From contig NZ_CP060696.1 in the NCBI RefSeq assembly GCF_014467055.1, positions 2,666,001 to 2,730,000 of the forward strand: 64,000 nucleotides of DNA. Direction: 5' to 3'. Positions within the stretch are counted from its first letter, which is position 1, and each line of letters opens with the position of its first letter. Of the stretch, positions 36,651 to 46,202 are shown in pieces. The notes beneath the pieces are model-generated. The model saw nothing but the letters and a program-made list of their open reading frames with translations. It made no database searches and was not told the DNA's origin. The position numbers and the translations under genes were made by a program. This DNA is from Caproicibacterium amylolyticum. Lineage in GTDB: Bacteria; Bacillota; Clostridia; Oscillospirales; Acutalibacteraceae.

Positions 36651-37166
36651 TCATAAAATAATATTGTCACTTATGACACCTTCAATGTGAAGGAACCGAA
36701 TCATAACATAGTTATAAGTGGATACCGGGCGATAGTCCGCGTCGTAGCTGTGCGCAGCTACCAAGACATGCTCCGGGTCAAACGGCTCTGATACGGCAAC
36801 GACAACGGGAGTATGCTCAAAGCCGTGATGTTGAGTAGATAACTGCACAATGTCACCCGGCTGCAGTTCATGGATTTCGCACTCCACGGCTTTGGGCCCG
36901 ACTGTGTTTGCACGGCGTGTCAGAAAATTGTAAAAATACTCAACGCCAGTCCATGCTGGAGACTTCTGATTGGCATTAACATAATACCAGCCCGAAGTCG
37001 GTGTATAGTTCATAACGCTGTTCCCCGCCAGCAGGCATTGGGACGCAAAATTTGTACAATCCCCCCCAACTTTATCATAGTTGTAAAAGCGAGGGTTCCT
37101 TTCAAATGCCCACTTGTGAGCATATTTTACAGCGGATGCACGGTCATAGTTTGTCATGCCTTTCAT
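36651..37166 (-). CDS. Amidase-domain (Amidase_6-type) protein
   Basis: 171-residue protein matching the putative amidase domain often found alone in clostridia: YDRASAVKYAHKWAFERNP, the presumptive catalytic Cys in GGDCTNFASQCLLAG, and the His-containing LQPGDIVQLS...HTPVVVA. It has no signal peptide from this start. M1 (37166) or M4 could start translation; neither has a strong ribosome site. The substrate is unknown, perhaps a peptide amide. Confidence 0.75.
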   Translation of the reverse strand: MKGMTNYDRASAVKYAHKWAFERNPRFYNYDKVGGDCTNFASQCLLAGNSVMNYTPTSGWYYVNANQKSPAWTGVEYFYNFLTRRANTVGPKAVECEIHELQPGDIVQLSTQHHGFEHTPVVVAVSEPFDPEHVLVAAHSYDADYRPVSTYNYVMIRFLHIEGVISDNIIL

Positions 37167-37362
37167 TCACTTCACTCTCTTTTTGCTTATATACTATGAA
37201 ATTCTATTTGAGTCGTTCCAAAAAGCCTCGGGTCTTGGTAATCCAGAATACTCAAACCGTATGATGCCTTTTTGAGAAGTCTCCAAGCAATCATAATATT
37301 GCTGTGTTACGACAGCAGGAGCGTTAGCGTTGTGCCGGCCGAGAAAAAATAAATTGGGATTT

Positions 37363-37740
37363 TCAGTTTTGTGTATTTTTTCTCAAATCCATACCATAAA
37401 GCTGTGGATTTACCTGTTCAAATGTATCAATCACAACTCTAAGATAATTAACGGAGTCCATAATGCCATATTCCGATGACAGCATATCTCTCATTGTATG
37501 GTAGCCGCTATTCGTAATTTCAGGGTCTTTTCCCATATAAGCAGAAAGGTGATTCAAATAGACAGCCATCTTTCATGTAACGTCTTTCCCATAATAAGGT
37601 GGCATCCATCGGCGGTCATCTTTTGCACGACCTTTTCATCGCCGCTTGCCTTTGCAAATTCCATTGCCTTTTTATAGTCCATTATTTCTGTCTCATTAAA
37701 GTCTACCATCTGGCCATTGCCAATAAACACGTATATTTGG
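37363..37740 (-). pseudogene. Alpha/beta-hydrolase (aminopeptidase-like) C-terminal remnant
   Basis: Minus-strand reading gives YVFIGNGQMVDFNETEIMDY and KKAMEFAKASGDEKVVQKM, then a frame change to PPYYGKDVT, an in-frame TGA where Trp is expected, and KMAVYLNHLSAYMGKDPEI onward to YGMDLRKNT. This order is that of prolyl-aminopeptidase-like hydrolases downstream of the catalytic core. One frameshift, one nonsense codon and absence of the N-terminal half make it a pseudogene. An apparent 68-residue frame at 37363-37569 is its tail. Confidence 0.7.
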
Positions 37741-37750
37741 AGGATAACGA

Positions 37751-38116
37751 ATGAACCTGAAGGAACGGGCCAAAAAACTTAAAACAGACATTCCTGCAGT
37801 ATTTATTGCCATGAAAAAGAAAGAGACTCCAGTTGGGGCCAAGATAATTGCCGGATTGACAGTTGCATACGCTCTATCTCCAATTGATTTGATTCCGGAT
37901 TTTGTTCCTGTACTGGGCTATATAGATGATATCATTTTGCTTCCAGCACTGGTGACGCTCACCATACGGATGATTCCAGCGGATGTTTTCGACGTATGCC
38001 GCAAGGAAGCAGAAGGACTTTGGCCAGCCGGAAAGCCCAGGAAATGGTATTACGCGCTGCCAATCGTGGCAGTGTGGCTACTGATCATATTTTTGGTTGT
38101 TAAGGCAATATGGTAA
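37751..38116 (+). CDS. DUF1232 (YkvA-type) membrane protein
   Basis: 121-residue protein with the DUF1232 core YALSPIDLIPDFVPVLGYID and DDIILLPALVTLTIRMIP, plus a C-terminal membrane helix (YYALPIVAVWLLIIFLVVKA). GGAGG with 7-base spacing precedes the ATG. Function is unknown for the family; suggestions of envelope or stress roles are not testable from sequence. Confidence 0.85.
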   Translation: MNLKERAKKLKTDIPAVFIAMKKKETPVGAKIIAGLTVAYALSPIDLIPDFVPVLGYIDDIILLPALVTLTIRMIPADVFDVCRKEAEGLWPAGKPRKWYYALPIVAVWLLIIFLVVKAIW

Positions 38117-38173
38117 TTGATTCTGCGTACTTATACGTCAAATAATCTGACCGATCCGAAAAATCAAATCAGA

Positions 38174-38223
38174 CGGTTGGTTTTACAAGCCAGTCTTTGT
38201 AAAGCCAACCGCCTGCTTTTTTT
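38174..38223 (+). terminator. Terminator after the DUF1232 gene
   Basis: Fifteen-pair stem (38174-38188 with 38197-38211, one G-T wobble) followed by CCTGCTTTTTTT. Confidence 0.85.
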
Positions 38224-38332
38224 AAGAAGGTGTTTCCGTGAAACTATTTCGGCTCATCCGAAAAGAAATCGCTTTAGGTTAATTGTAAAGCCAAATTGAA
38301 CACCGCATAGAAAAATCCATAGCGAATGGATT

Positions 38333-39464
38333 TCTGTTAGAATAGAGTTACCACACAACATTCTGACAGAAGGAGCCAATTACCATGGACAAGCCATATC
38401 CTATCACAGAATTGGAAGAACGTAAACGGGGTCAGCACCTAGGATCGGAGGAACGTGGTGCGATTCAGCAATTAAAGCGACTTGGATTTTCTAACCGAGC
38501 GATTGCCCAAGAGATTCATTGCAGCCCATCAACGGTTGGATATGAGCTTAAACGTGGGACACCTGAATACTCCGTCATGGGCGTAGACCCGGTTACTCTG
38601 CCAAGCGTGGGACGGCAGTGTATCGAGCGAATCGAGCGCATTGCCGTCGCCCTAAAAGGCATCTTGCAAACAGCTTCTTCCTTCGCTGGGCGGTAGAGAA
38701 GCTTTGCATACACAACTGGTCTTTCGATACCTGCGTAGGCCGTGCAAGGCTTTTGAAGCGGTTTGAAGGACATATCATTCCCTGCACAAAAACGTTGTAT
38801 AATCTGCTTTGGAGTGGTGACTTGCCTATCACGCCGTTTCAACTTCCAGAGGTACTCAGCAGGCGGCAACATGGTAAACCCCGTATTTCTAAGCGCTTGC
38901 GCGGAAAAAGTATTGACCTTCGGCCTGCGGAAGTGGCAGAAAGAATTCAATTTGAACATTGGGAGTCCGACACTGTACTTGGGTGAAAAAAGAAAGGTGA
39001 ACCGGTAACGTTCACGATTGTGGAGCGCCTGACGGGGTATTATCTTACCATTCGCATTCAGGAGAAAACGACACAGGGCGTTGCGGATGCAATGCGGCAA
39101 CTGTATCACGAATTTAGAAATCGGTTTTCGCAAGTTTTTCGCACCATCACTACCGATAATGGCAGCGGGTTTGCTGCATTTTCTGAGATGGAAGCCTACG
39201 GCACACAGGTATACTTTACGCATCCATATTCCTCTTGCTTGGGAGCGCCCGGTCAATGAACGCATCAATCGAATTCTTCGTCGTTTTATGCCCAAGGGAA
39301 AGTCCATGAGCAACTACACTGACGACCAGATTCTCATGTTCGCGGATGAAATCAACGCAACGCCAAGGAAGCGGCTGAACTATCGCACTCCTGAAGAGCT
39401 ATTTGAAAAATACCTCGACCAGATTTGCAAGCTTTAAATCCCCCGGACACTTTATTCTGACAAA
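38333..39464 (+). mobile_element. IS30-family insertion sequence, decayed
   Basis: Ends are imperfect inverted repeats: TCTGTTAGAATAGAGTTACC (38333-38352) matches the complement of 39445-39464 at 15 of 20 positions. Between them lies a broken IS30 transposase gene. True outer ends may extend a few bases further; no target duplication was recognised. Confidence 0.7.
38385..39437 (+). pseudogene. IS30-family transposase, disrupted
   Basis: Starts MDKPYPITELEERKRGQHLG with the IS30 helix-turn-helix (LKRLGFSNRAIAQEIHCSPS). The frame is lost near 38640, resumes in other frames, hits a stop after HWESDTVLG at 38984, and shifts again near 39235. Catalytic-domain pieces remain: FRTITTDNGSGFAAFSEMEA and YFTHPYSS, then ERPVNERINRILRRFMPKG, the DDE portion. 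At least three lesions make it inactive. Confidence 0.85.
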
Positions 39465-39581
39465 GTGTGCAATTTTCGAAATTTATTTGTAAGTGATCAA
39501 CGAAAAAATAAATACAGTCCCTGACTTTTTCAGCTTGTAATGCGTTATATATAAATGAATGAACGAAAAGGAAGTGCAGCA

Positions 39582-40097
39582 GTGGATGATGAAAATCTGA
39601 TCCAGCGCATTAAGGCAGGTGATGCTGATGCAATGGATCAGTTGATTCAAAAATATTATGGTATGGTCTATGCCTATTGCTACCGTAAATTGGGAAATCG
39701 TAATGACGCACTGGATATTACTCAGGAAACGTTTCTGCATTTCTGCCGCAATTTTGACAGCTATGCACAAAGAGGAAAAGTGAAAAATTACTTATATACA
39801 ATCGCCCATAATCTTTATGTAAGTATGTTGCGGAAAGGCACACCAATCCATCTGGAAGAAGTAAAAAAAGAAGTACCCAGTAACAATGTAGAAACAGAGC
39901 ATTTTGAAGTGGTGGATTCTATCAAGAGGGCTCTATCTGAATTGCCAAATGAGCAAAGAGATGTCATTCTGCTTCGCTTTTATCAGGATTTAAAGATTAA
40001 AGACATTGCGCGGATTACAGGTTCCGGATTATCTGTCACGAAATACAGACTAAGTCAGGGCGTAAAAGCGATTAAAAAGCTTATGAAGGGAGATTGA
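39582..40097 (+). CDS. ECF-type RNA polymerase sigma factor
   Basis: Sigma-70 family factor of about 171 residues. Region 2: LIQKYYGMVYAYCYRKLGNR and DALDITQETFLHF. Region 4: ALSELPNEQRDVILLRFYQD followed by KIKDIARITGSGLSVTKYRL. Start is GTG 39582 with AAGGAAG 7 bases upstream; an ATG at 39555 has no ribosome site. It is followed by a membrane protein and an ABC exporter, so the unit probably responds to an envelope or peptide-antibiotic signal. Confidence 0.85.
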   Translation: MDDENLIQRIKAGDADAMDQLIQKYYGMVYAYCYRKLGNRNDALDITQETFLHFCRNFDSYAQRGKVKNYLYTIAHNLYVSMLRKGTPIHLEEVKKEVPSNNVETEHFEVVDSIKRALSELPNEQRDVILLRFYQDLKIKDIARITGSGLSVTKYRLSQGVKAIKKLMKGD

Positions 40098-40099
40098 TT

Positions 40100-40888
40100 A
40101 TGAATCGAAGTGATCGGAAACTTCGCGATTATTTGCAGCAGTATACAGTTCCGCCCTATGACTCAAAAAAGATGAAGCAGACGGTACGCCTTGCACGACA
40201 GGCCTACCATGATCGCCTGATATCTAAGAGAATCGGTCTTTGGGAGTTTATACGAATGCAGGTGCGTTTTATCGGACGTGGACTCTGGCTGTCACAGGCA
40301 GTCCTTTTGGTTTTCGCTTTAGTTGTGATCAGCTTGAGTTCGATTTCCTTAAACGAAATGCGGCCCATGTTTTTGACTATTTCCGGTGTCGTGCCACTGA
40401 TTGCTTTTCTTGGGTTTCCAGAAATCATGAAAAGCTATTCGAATGGCATGGCCGAAATAGAAGCCTGTACCCGCTTTTCAATAAGAAAATTGGTGGGTAC
40501 ACGAATGCTAATCCTTGGTCTGACAGACCTGTGTTGCCTAACAATAATCTTGGCGGCTTCAGTTGCAAGCAGTGGCTTACCTGTCCTGCGAATGATTTTA
40601 TACTTGTCTGTTCCATTTAATGTAACTTGCTGCGGCTGCTTGACCGTGCTTGATCATGTCAAAAACACACAGTCTGGATACTACTGTTCTGCCGTAGGCG
40701 TCGTTTGCATTGCCGCTTTTTTACGTTTGTCATTTGTTAAGGAATATTATGAAGCGGCTGCCACGGGAGCATGGATCATACTGTTCTTTTGCTCGCTCAT
40801 CTATTTTGTCATCGAACTAATCCGTACATTTCGTGGCTTAGACCGACTTTTTGGTTCAAAACAGGAAACACTTTCTGTTCCATGGTAA
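40100..40888 (+). CDS. Membrane protein of the sigma/ABC operon, possible anti-sigma partner
   Basis: Unrecognised protein of about 262 residues. The cytosolic N-terminal 75 residues are basic (MNRSDRKLRDYLQQYTVPPY), followed by around six hydrophobic segments, among them GLWLSQAVLLVFALVVISL and MFLTISGVVPLIAFLGF. ATG 40100 follows AGGGAG with 7-base spacing and overlaps nothing. Its position right after an ECF sigma gene suggests an anti-sigma or signal-receiving membrane partner; this is inference only. Confidence 0.7.
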   Translation: MNRSDRKLRDYLQQYTVPPYDSKKMKQTVRLARQAYHDRLISKRIGLWEFIRMQVRFIGRGLWLSQAVLLVFALVVISLSSISLNEMRPMFLTISGVVPLIAFLGFPEIMKSYSNGMAEIEACTRFSIRKLVGTRMLILGLTDLCCLTIILAASVASSGLPVLRMILYLSVPFNVTCCGCLTVLDHVKNTQSGYYCSAVGVVCIAAFLRLSFVKEYYEAAATGAWIILFFCSLIYFVIELIRTFRGLDRLFGSKQETLSVPW

Positions 40889-40908
40889 TTTATTTTGGGG
40901 GAATAAAA

Positions 40909-41811
40909 ATGGAATTAACACTAAACCGGCTGACAAAGCGGTACAAAGAAAAAACTGCCGTGGATTCGCTTATCCTCGAGTTGACACCCGGAATTTACGG
41001 CTTGCTTGGCGCGAACGGAGCGGGCAAAACGACGCTGATGCGTATGGTATGCGGCATCTTGAATCCGACTTCCGGAAACATCACGCTCGACGGTAGAGAT
41101 ACCACCGCTATGGGGGAAAACTACCGTGATCTGTTAGGCTATCTTCCACAGGATTTTGGATATTACCCGGTCTTTACCGCAATGGATTACCTTTTGTACA
41201 TCGCGGCACTCAAGGGATTGACTAAAAGTGCCGCAAAGGTTCGCGCAAACGAGTTGCTGGAAACTGTTTCACTTCAGAGTGTTGCAAATAAAAAAATCAG
41301 GACTTTTTCAGGTGGAATGAGACAACGCCTGGGTATCGCGCAGGCATTATTGAACGACCCCAAAATTTTGGTGCTTGACGAACCGACTGCGGGTCTCGAT
41401 CCGAAGGAGCGTGTTCACTTCCGCAACCTAATTTCCGAGATTTCAAAGAACAAGATCGTGATCCTCTCCACTCATATTGTGTCGGACGTCGAATACATTG
41501 CAGATACCATTCTTGTCATGAAGGAGGGTCGTCTGATTCATCAGGGCAAACCGGACGAAATTACCGCTTCAATTAATGGTTACGTGTGGGAATGCAAAGT
41601 CAAGCCGCAAGAGGCCGAATTGCTTAGCGCAAAGCACACGATTTCCAACATTCGGCATGAGGGCGATAAAAACATGATCCGTATCGTCTCCGAAGAAAAG
41701 CCGTGCGAGGACGCAGCACCTGTGGAACCAACACTTGAAGACCTGTACCTCTATTATTTCTCGGAGGATGTAAAACATGAAAATACTGAAAAAGATTATC
41801 GTCCAGCGTAA
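40909..41811 (+). CDS. ABC transporter ATP-binding protein (exporter type)
   Basis: ATPase of 300 residues, starting MELTLNRLTKRYKEKTAV after a GGGGGA site. Motifs: Walker A GLLGANGAGKTT, signature FSGGMRQRLGIAQ, Walker B ILVLDEPTAGLDP, switch His in LSTHIVSDVEYIA. The last 60 residues form a small extra domain as in BcrA/LptB-like drug exporters. It is paired with the ABC-2 permease that follows after 33 bases. Confidence 0.9.
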   Translation: MELTLNRLTKRYKEKTAVDSLILELTPGIYGLLGANGAGKTTLMRMVCGILNPTSGNITLDGRDTTAMGENYRDLLGYLPQDFGYYPVFTAMDYLLYIAALKGLTKSAAKVRANELLETVSLQSVANKKIRTFSGGMRQRLGIAQALLNDPKILVLDEPTAGLDPKERVHFRNLISEISKNKIVILSTHIVSDVEYIADTILVMKEGRLIHQGKPDEITASINGYVWECKVKPQEAELLSAKHTISNIRHEGDKNMIRIVSEEKPCEDAAPVEPTLEDLYLYYFSEDVKHENTEKDYRPA

Positions 41812-41844
41812 AAAACACAAAAGCAACAGGAAGGGTGTTATAAC

Positions 41845-43101
41845 ATGCATATTTTTTGGTTGGAATTAAAGCGTCTTTTAAAAACGCGTAGAATTGTTGT
41901 GATGCTGACCGCTTCCGTGGTGCTCTCCGTCCTTATGGCCTTTATGGCTGTTCAGGGGGTGACTTATAACGACCCCGATGCACGACAACTCATCGGCGGT
42001 CGTGAGGCCATCGACGCCCTCAACAAAGAAGACAATGATGCTTATGTGGGCCCGGTAACCGTGGAAAAGCTACAGCGGGCGTTGAAAACTTTCCATGATG
42101 TCTATCAAAAATACGGTCAAGACATACCGGCGGATGTTTACCGCCAAAAAATAAGTCCCATTCAGCCGTTTCTAGATGCAATCAACGCTGTCTACTTTCC
42201 AAATGAAAGCAATGGTTATCAGGATTTAGGTACGATGAATCCTGACAGGCTCCAGAATTTTTACACACAGCGGTTTGACATCATAAAAAACAAGTTGGAA
42301 GGTCAGTATTCCGGAAATCAAAGTGTTTTGCGGCAGGCCGAGAAATTAAACGCACAGTCTAAAGTACCGTTCATTTTTGCAAAAGGCGATCCCGGTGGAA
42401 CGGCTATGAGTCTAACCTTTCTTGCATTTCTCTTGGTTGCGATTGGCGCCATGATTACCGCACCAAATTTCGCAACAGAATATCAAAGCGGTGCGGACGA
42501 TATTCTGCGCAGCACAAAACACGGCCGCAGAAAATTCGTAATCATTAAGCTATGCGCATCTCTGGTTCTGCTTGCCGCAATGTTTCTTGCCTGTTCTCTG
42601 ATCTTTATTTTGCTGGTTAATAATACAGTCGGATGGAATAGCTTTCAGACATCCATGCAGTTCTCTCTTCCAACGAACAGCCTTGCCCCGCTGAGCTTTT
42701 TGCAGGGACAGTTCGCCACGCTCCTTGCCACACTACTGTCACTGCTGGCAACTGCCTGCCTGTCGCTGTTTATTTCCACCAAATGCCGTAATTCCACGAC
42801 TGCGCTGATTCTCTCTATCACGATTTTTATGATTCCAATCATGCTGGAGATTATCGTTGAAAGCGGGGGAAACATTAGCGGCAGCATGATGGCTTTTTTT
42901 GCCGATGCGCTCCCGGGCGGCAGCGTCGGAATACAGGGAAATTTTTATAGACATTTGCTCGGGGTCAGCCGAATCCCCTTTGTGCAAATTGGAGCGTTCA
43001 GCATCTGGACGCCTTATCTGATGCTCAGCGCATGCTCTATCGAGATTCTAGTGTTCTTCCTGTTGGCAGTGCATTCTTATTGCAGGCATCAGGCAACCTA
43101 A
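41845..43101 (+). CDS. ABC-2 type permease
   Basis: 418-residue membrane protein. One helix at the N-terminus (RIVVMLTASVVLSVLMAFMA), an extracytoplasmic stretch of roughly 140 residues, then five further helices from SLTFLAFLLVAIGAMITAP onward. This is the ABC-2/CcmB-like exporter layout. With the preceding ATPase it should export or expel a peptide, lipid or drug; the cargo is not predictable. Confidence 0.85.
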   Translation: MHIFWLELKRLLKTRRIVVMLTASVVLSVLMAFMAVQGVTYNDPDARQLIGGREAIDALNKEDNDAYVGPVTVEKLQRALKTFHDVYQKYGQDIPADVYRQKISPIQPFLDAINAVYFPNESNGYQDLGTMNPDRLQNFYTQRFDIIKNKLEGQYSGNQSVLRQAEKLNAQSKVPFIFAKGDPGGTAMSLTFLAFLLVAIGAMITAPNFATEYQSGADDILRSTKHGRRKFVIIKLCASLVLLAAMFLACSLIFILLVNNTVGWNSFQTSMQFSLPTNSLAPLSFLQGQFATLLATLLSLLATACLSLFISTKCRNSTTALILSITIFMIPIMLEIIVESGGNISGSMMAFFADALPGGSVGIQGNFYRHLLGVSRIPFVQIGAFSIWTPYLMLSACSIEILVFFLLAVHSYCRHQAT

Positions 43102-43122
43102 ATTGAAATTCAGTATATGACC

Positions 43123-43739
43123 GTGAAAATGCGCGAATTAGAATTCTGAAAATATCAATTACGGTCGTATTCACTGTCTGCTCCTTTGGTGGGTAGTGAT
43201 TCCCATTGTGCAATATACTCAAAGGCAATCACACTTCCGGTTCCAAAACTTTCTCAGGAAAGCAAACCATCTGTTTCATTTAAAGTCTTAAAAAGCAATA
43301 ATGCCATTCTTGTTCGGAAAAGCGACGGACAAATTTTTATGGAAAAATATGCAAATCAAAAGATCTATCTGGCTTCCATAACGAAAATCATGGCAGTCAC
43401 GATTGCTCTGCAGAAGCTACCTTTGCCGAATCAACGAATAACATTGACCAGCGATGTTTTTGACCAAATGGAGAAAGCGGGCGCATCTACGGCAGGATTT
43501 CATCCGGGAGAATGGGTGCGTTCCGTCGATTTGATGTATGGTGCGCTTTTGCCGAGCGGCGGGGAATGTGCCATAGGCCTTGCAAAAGCAGTTTCGGGAT
43601 CGGAGAGTTCCTTTGCGGAGCTAATGAACAGGAAAGCCCAAAAGATCGAGATGAAACATACGCACTTTGTAAACTCCACCGGCTTGCACGACAAAAATTA
43701 ATATTCGACCGTGAAAGATATTGCACTGATAAAAAGTAC
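43123..43739 (+). pseudogene. D-alanyl-D-alanine carboxypeptidase (peptidase S11) remnant
   Basis: A signal-peptide-like stretch (RILKISITVVFTVCSFGG) at 43140-43193 is in a different frame from the catalytic part. The S11 domain then runs from about 43190: SxxK in LASITKIMA, the SGGEC second motif and FVNSTGLHDKN. It stops at TAA (43699), where homologues continue with QYSTVKD; the next bases still read YSTVKDIAL. Shortly afterwards the IS481-like element interrupts the locus. The KTG motif region is missing. Confidence 0.75.
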
Positions 43740-43764
43740 AAATCCGATTTTTTATTTATACGAT

Positions 43765-44821
43765 TGTATAGGTTAAAATGATGTGACCCAAAAAAGAGGA
43801 AGTCAAAGCCCTCCATATGTTAGAATGAGTTCACCACAAACCATTCAACAGGAGAGGACAGAAACTTCCCATGAAGAGATTAGCACAGGAAGCACGAGTA
43901 CGTCAAGGCGTAGTTGACTACGCGGAGAAGCACGGCAAGAGTGAGGCTGCCAGGAAATACGGAGTCAGCCTGTCAAGTGTTAAGCGGTGGAGCAAGCGGT
44001 ACGACGGGACATGGCAGTCATTGCAGGAGCGTTCACACAGACCGAACAGTCATCCCAGACAACATTCAGAGGCAGAAGAGGCAGCCATACGGCAAGCGTT
44101 CGTCAAAGCATACGCACGGTATGGCTGGGATGGAGTCTATGCTGAACTGCTGAAAGGGCATGGCTACACACGGAGCTTTGGTGGTATGTATCATGCCGCC
44201 ACCCGTATGGGCTTAGGCTGGGGGAAGAAATGGAAACGTCCCTCGACGGCGGCACGGCGGTATCCGGAATTGACAACGCCCGGTGAAAAAGTACAAATAG
44301 ATGTGAAAGAGGTTCCATATTGCTGCCTGAAAGGCGCCGCTAAACGGGACGGAAAACGGCTGTACCAGTGGACAGCGATTGATGAATGCACACGGCTGCG
44401 GTATGTGTTCGGCTATGAAGAGCATACCCCCGAGAATTCCGCAGACTTTCTCGGTCGGTTATTAAAGGTGTTCCCCTTCCCGATTCAAACTATCCAGACA
44501 GACAATGGCACTGAGTTCACTTACAAATTCATTAGCCGGACGGAAAAAGTCCGTTTGAAAAGGCTCTGGCAGACAAAGGGATTGCACACAGGCTGATCCC
44601 ACCTCGCACTCCGTGGCATAACGGTAAAGTGGAACGTAGCCATCGTAACGACCAGCGCTATTTCTACGACTGGGAGAAATTTTCCAGTGTGTATGAACTT
44701 AATCAAAAGCTAGAAACTCATTTATCATGGAGCAACAACAAGGCTATGCGTACTCTGGCATGGAAAAGCCCTCTCGATCGCCTTGCCTTCTTCCTTGGGT
44801 CACATCATTTACAAACACAGA
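43765..44821 (+). mobile_element. IS481-like insertion sequence
   Basis: About 1,057 bases between the direct repeats. The ends share a perfect 16-base inverted repeat AAATGATGTGACCCAA (43776-43791; complement at 44795-44810), set about 11 bases in from each end. It carries one transposase gene. Confidence 0.82.
43871..44821 (+). pseudogene. IS481-like DDE transposase, frameshifted
   Basis: Begins MKRLAQEARVRQGVVDYAEK with a helix-turn-helix (EAARKYGVSLSSVKRWSKRY) and the catalytic Asp residues in KVQIDVKEVPY and IQTIQTDNGTEFT. The frame fails after FISRTEK and ends at 44596. A -1 shift at GGAAAAAG (44542-44549) restores SPFEKALADKGIAHRLIPP and PWHNGKVERSHRNDQRYFY with the last catalytic Glu. 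A mutation is most likely; programmed slippage is possible. The restored frame has no stop before the element's end. Confidence 0.75.
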
Positions 44822-45042
44822 AAATCCGATTTTTTATTTATACGATGTCCTTGACAGTAATAAGTTCTTCAAAGTCCTTTCTTCTTTCACCATGATCTTT
44901 ATTTGAAAACTGCATTCCATTGTATTGAAAGTAGTGACCAATTTTGATACCAAATGCACACGGTACTGCCTTTGAGTTATACCCGATTTGATGGAGAGCG
45001 CGGAGTAGTGTAAAATAAAAGCACTACGAAAGGATGTCCATC

Positions 45043-45345
45043 ATGGGAAAAAATAATGGGAAACGATACAGCGAGGAATTCAGGCAAGGTGCCATAAAAC
45101 TAGTGCTGGAGAACGAGCAAAGCGTTGCGGAAGCGTGCCGGAATCTGGGTGTGTCCCGAGGAACTATGGAACGTTGGCTTGCCGCCGAAGCAGATAGTCA
45201 GGAACCTGATAAAATCCGTTTGCAGCAATTAGAGAACGAAGTACGGCAACTTCGGAAAGAAAAAGCGGATTTGGAAGATACGGTGGATATCTTAAAAAAA
45301 GCGGCAGCCATCTTCAGTCAAGGCCAGAGAAAAAGTACGAGATAA
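45043..45345 (+). CDS. IS3-family transposase OrfA
   Basis: 100-residue DNA-binding protein: KRYSEEFRQGAIKLVLENEQ, helix-turn-helix VAEACRNLGVSRGTMERWLA, then a leucine-zipper-like coiled coil (LQQLENEVRQLRKEKADLED). A slippery AAAAAAG (45295-45301) near the end allows -1 frameshifting into OrfB, the usual way to make the IS3 fusion transposase. ATG 45043 has better spacing from AAAGGA than ATG 45034. Confidence 0.9.
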   Translation: MGKNNGKRYSEEFRQGAIKLVLENEQSVAEACRNLGVSRGTMERWLAAEADSQEPDKIRLQQLENEVRQLRKEKADLEDTVDILKKAAAIFSQGQRKSTR

Positions 45346-45371
45346 TCCGCGAACGCAGCGGGGAGCATTCT

Positions 45372-46202
45372 GTGGTGAAGATGTGCCGGATTTTGAAAGT
45401 CTCCCAAAGCGGATATTATCGGTGGCTTGCTTGCCCGGAAAGCGCGACACGGCGAGAAAATCAAGAGATTTATGGCACTCTGAAGGAAAGCTATGACCAA
45501 AATAAAGGCCGGGTGGGATTGGATAAGTTGCTGGATGATGTGCGCTTGAAATTTCCTCATTGCAGCCGCAATCGTCTTTACCGCATCCAGAAAGAACATG
45601 GTTTGTATTCCATCCGTCGCCGTAAATTCAAGGCCACTACCAATTCCCGGCATAATTACCCCGTGGCTCCAAACCGGCTTCAGCAGAATTTTCATGTGGA
45701 GATTCCAAACAAAGTTTGGGTGAGCGACATTACGTATATCCGTACAGATGAAGGATGGCTGTATCTGGCCACCGTCAAGGATTTGTTTGATCCTCAGATC
45801 GTTGGTTTTGCTACCGGCAGCCGGATTGATACCGATCTTTGCAAGCGTGCATTGAATGCCGCAATTCGGCGATACAGGCCAAGTGCAGGCTTGATCCATC
45901 ATTCAGATCAAGGCATCCAATACGCAAGTTCGGACTACCAAAGTCTTTTGAAACAGAATCATATCATACCCAGCATGAGCCGCAAAGGCGTGCCTTACGA
46001 CAATGCTTGTGCCGAGTCCTTTTTCAGTACGATCAAGCTGGAGATGATTTACCATGAACATTATGCAACCCGGGCACAAGCGCAGGCCGCCGTGTTTGAA
46101 TATATAGAGGTCTATTACAATCGGCAACGCCGAAACGCTGCAATTGGCAATCTTCCGCCTGCCGAATTTCGACGACGGTTTTATCAGCAGAATGCAGCAT
46201 AG
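45372..46202 (+). CDS. IS3-family transposase OrfB
   Basis: Integrase-core part of the IS3 transposase, 276 residues from the first ATG; the frame extends upstream as SRPEKKYEIIRERSGEHSVV and overlaps OrfA, consistent with a -1 fusion. It holds the HTH_21 segment (YGTLKESYDQNKGRVGLDKL) and the DDE triad in VWVSDITYI, LIHHSDQGIQYAS and NACAESFFSTIKLE. The element appears intact and potentially active; terminal repeats could not be fixed with confidence. Confidence 0.9.
   Translation: MVKMCRILKVSQSGYYRWLACPESATRRENQEIYGTLKESYDQNKGRVGLDKLLDDVRLKFPHCSRNRLYRIQKEHGLYSIRRRKFKATTNSRHNYPVAPNRLQQNFHVEIPNKVWVSDITYIRTDEGWLYLATVKDLFDPQIVGFATGSRIDTDLCKRALNAAIRRYRPSAGLIHHSDQGIQYASSDYQSLLKQNHIIPSMSRKGVPYDNACAESFFSTIKLEMIYHEHYATRAQAQAAVFEYIEVYYNRQRRNAAIGNLPPAEFRRRFYQQNAA

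Larger units (their letters stand above)
43740..44846. repeat. 25-bp direct repeats flanking the IS481-like element
   Basis: Identical 25-base copies lie at 43740-43764 and 44822-44846 (both begin AAATCCGATTTTTTA). They abut the element directly, so they look like a target-site duplication, but one longer than is usual for insertion sequences. Confidence 0.8.
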
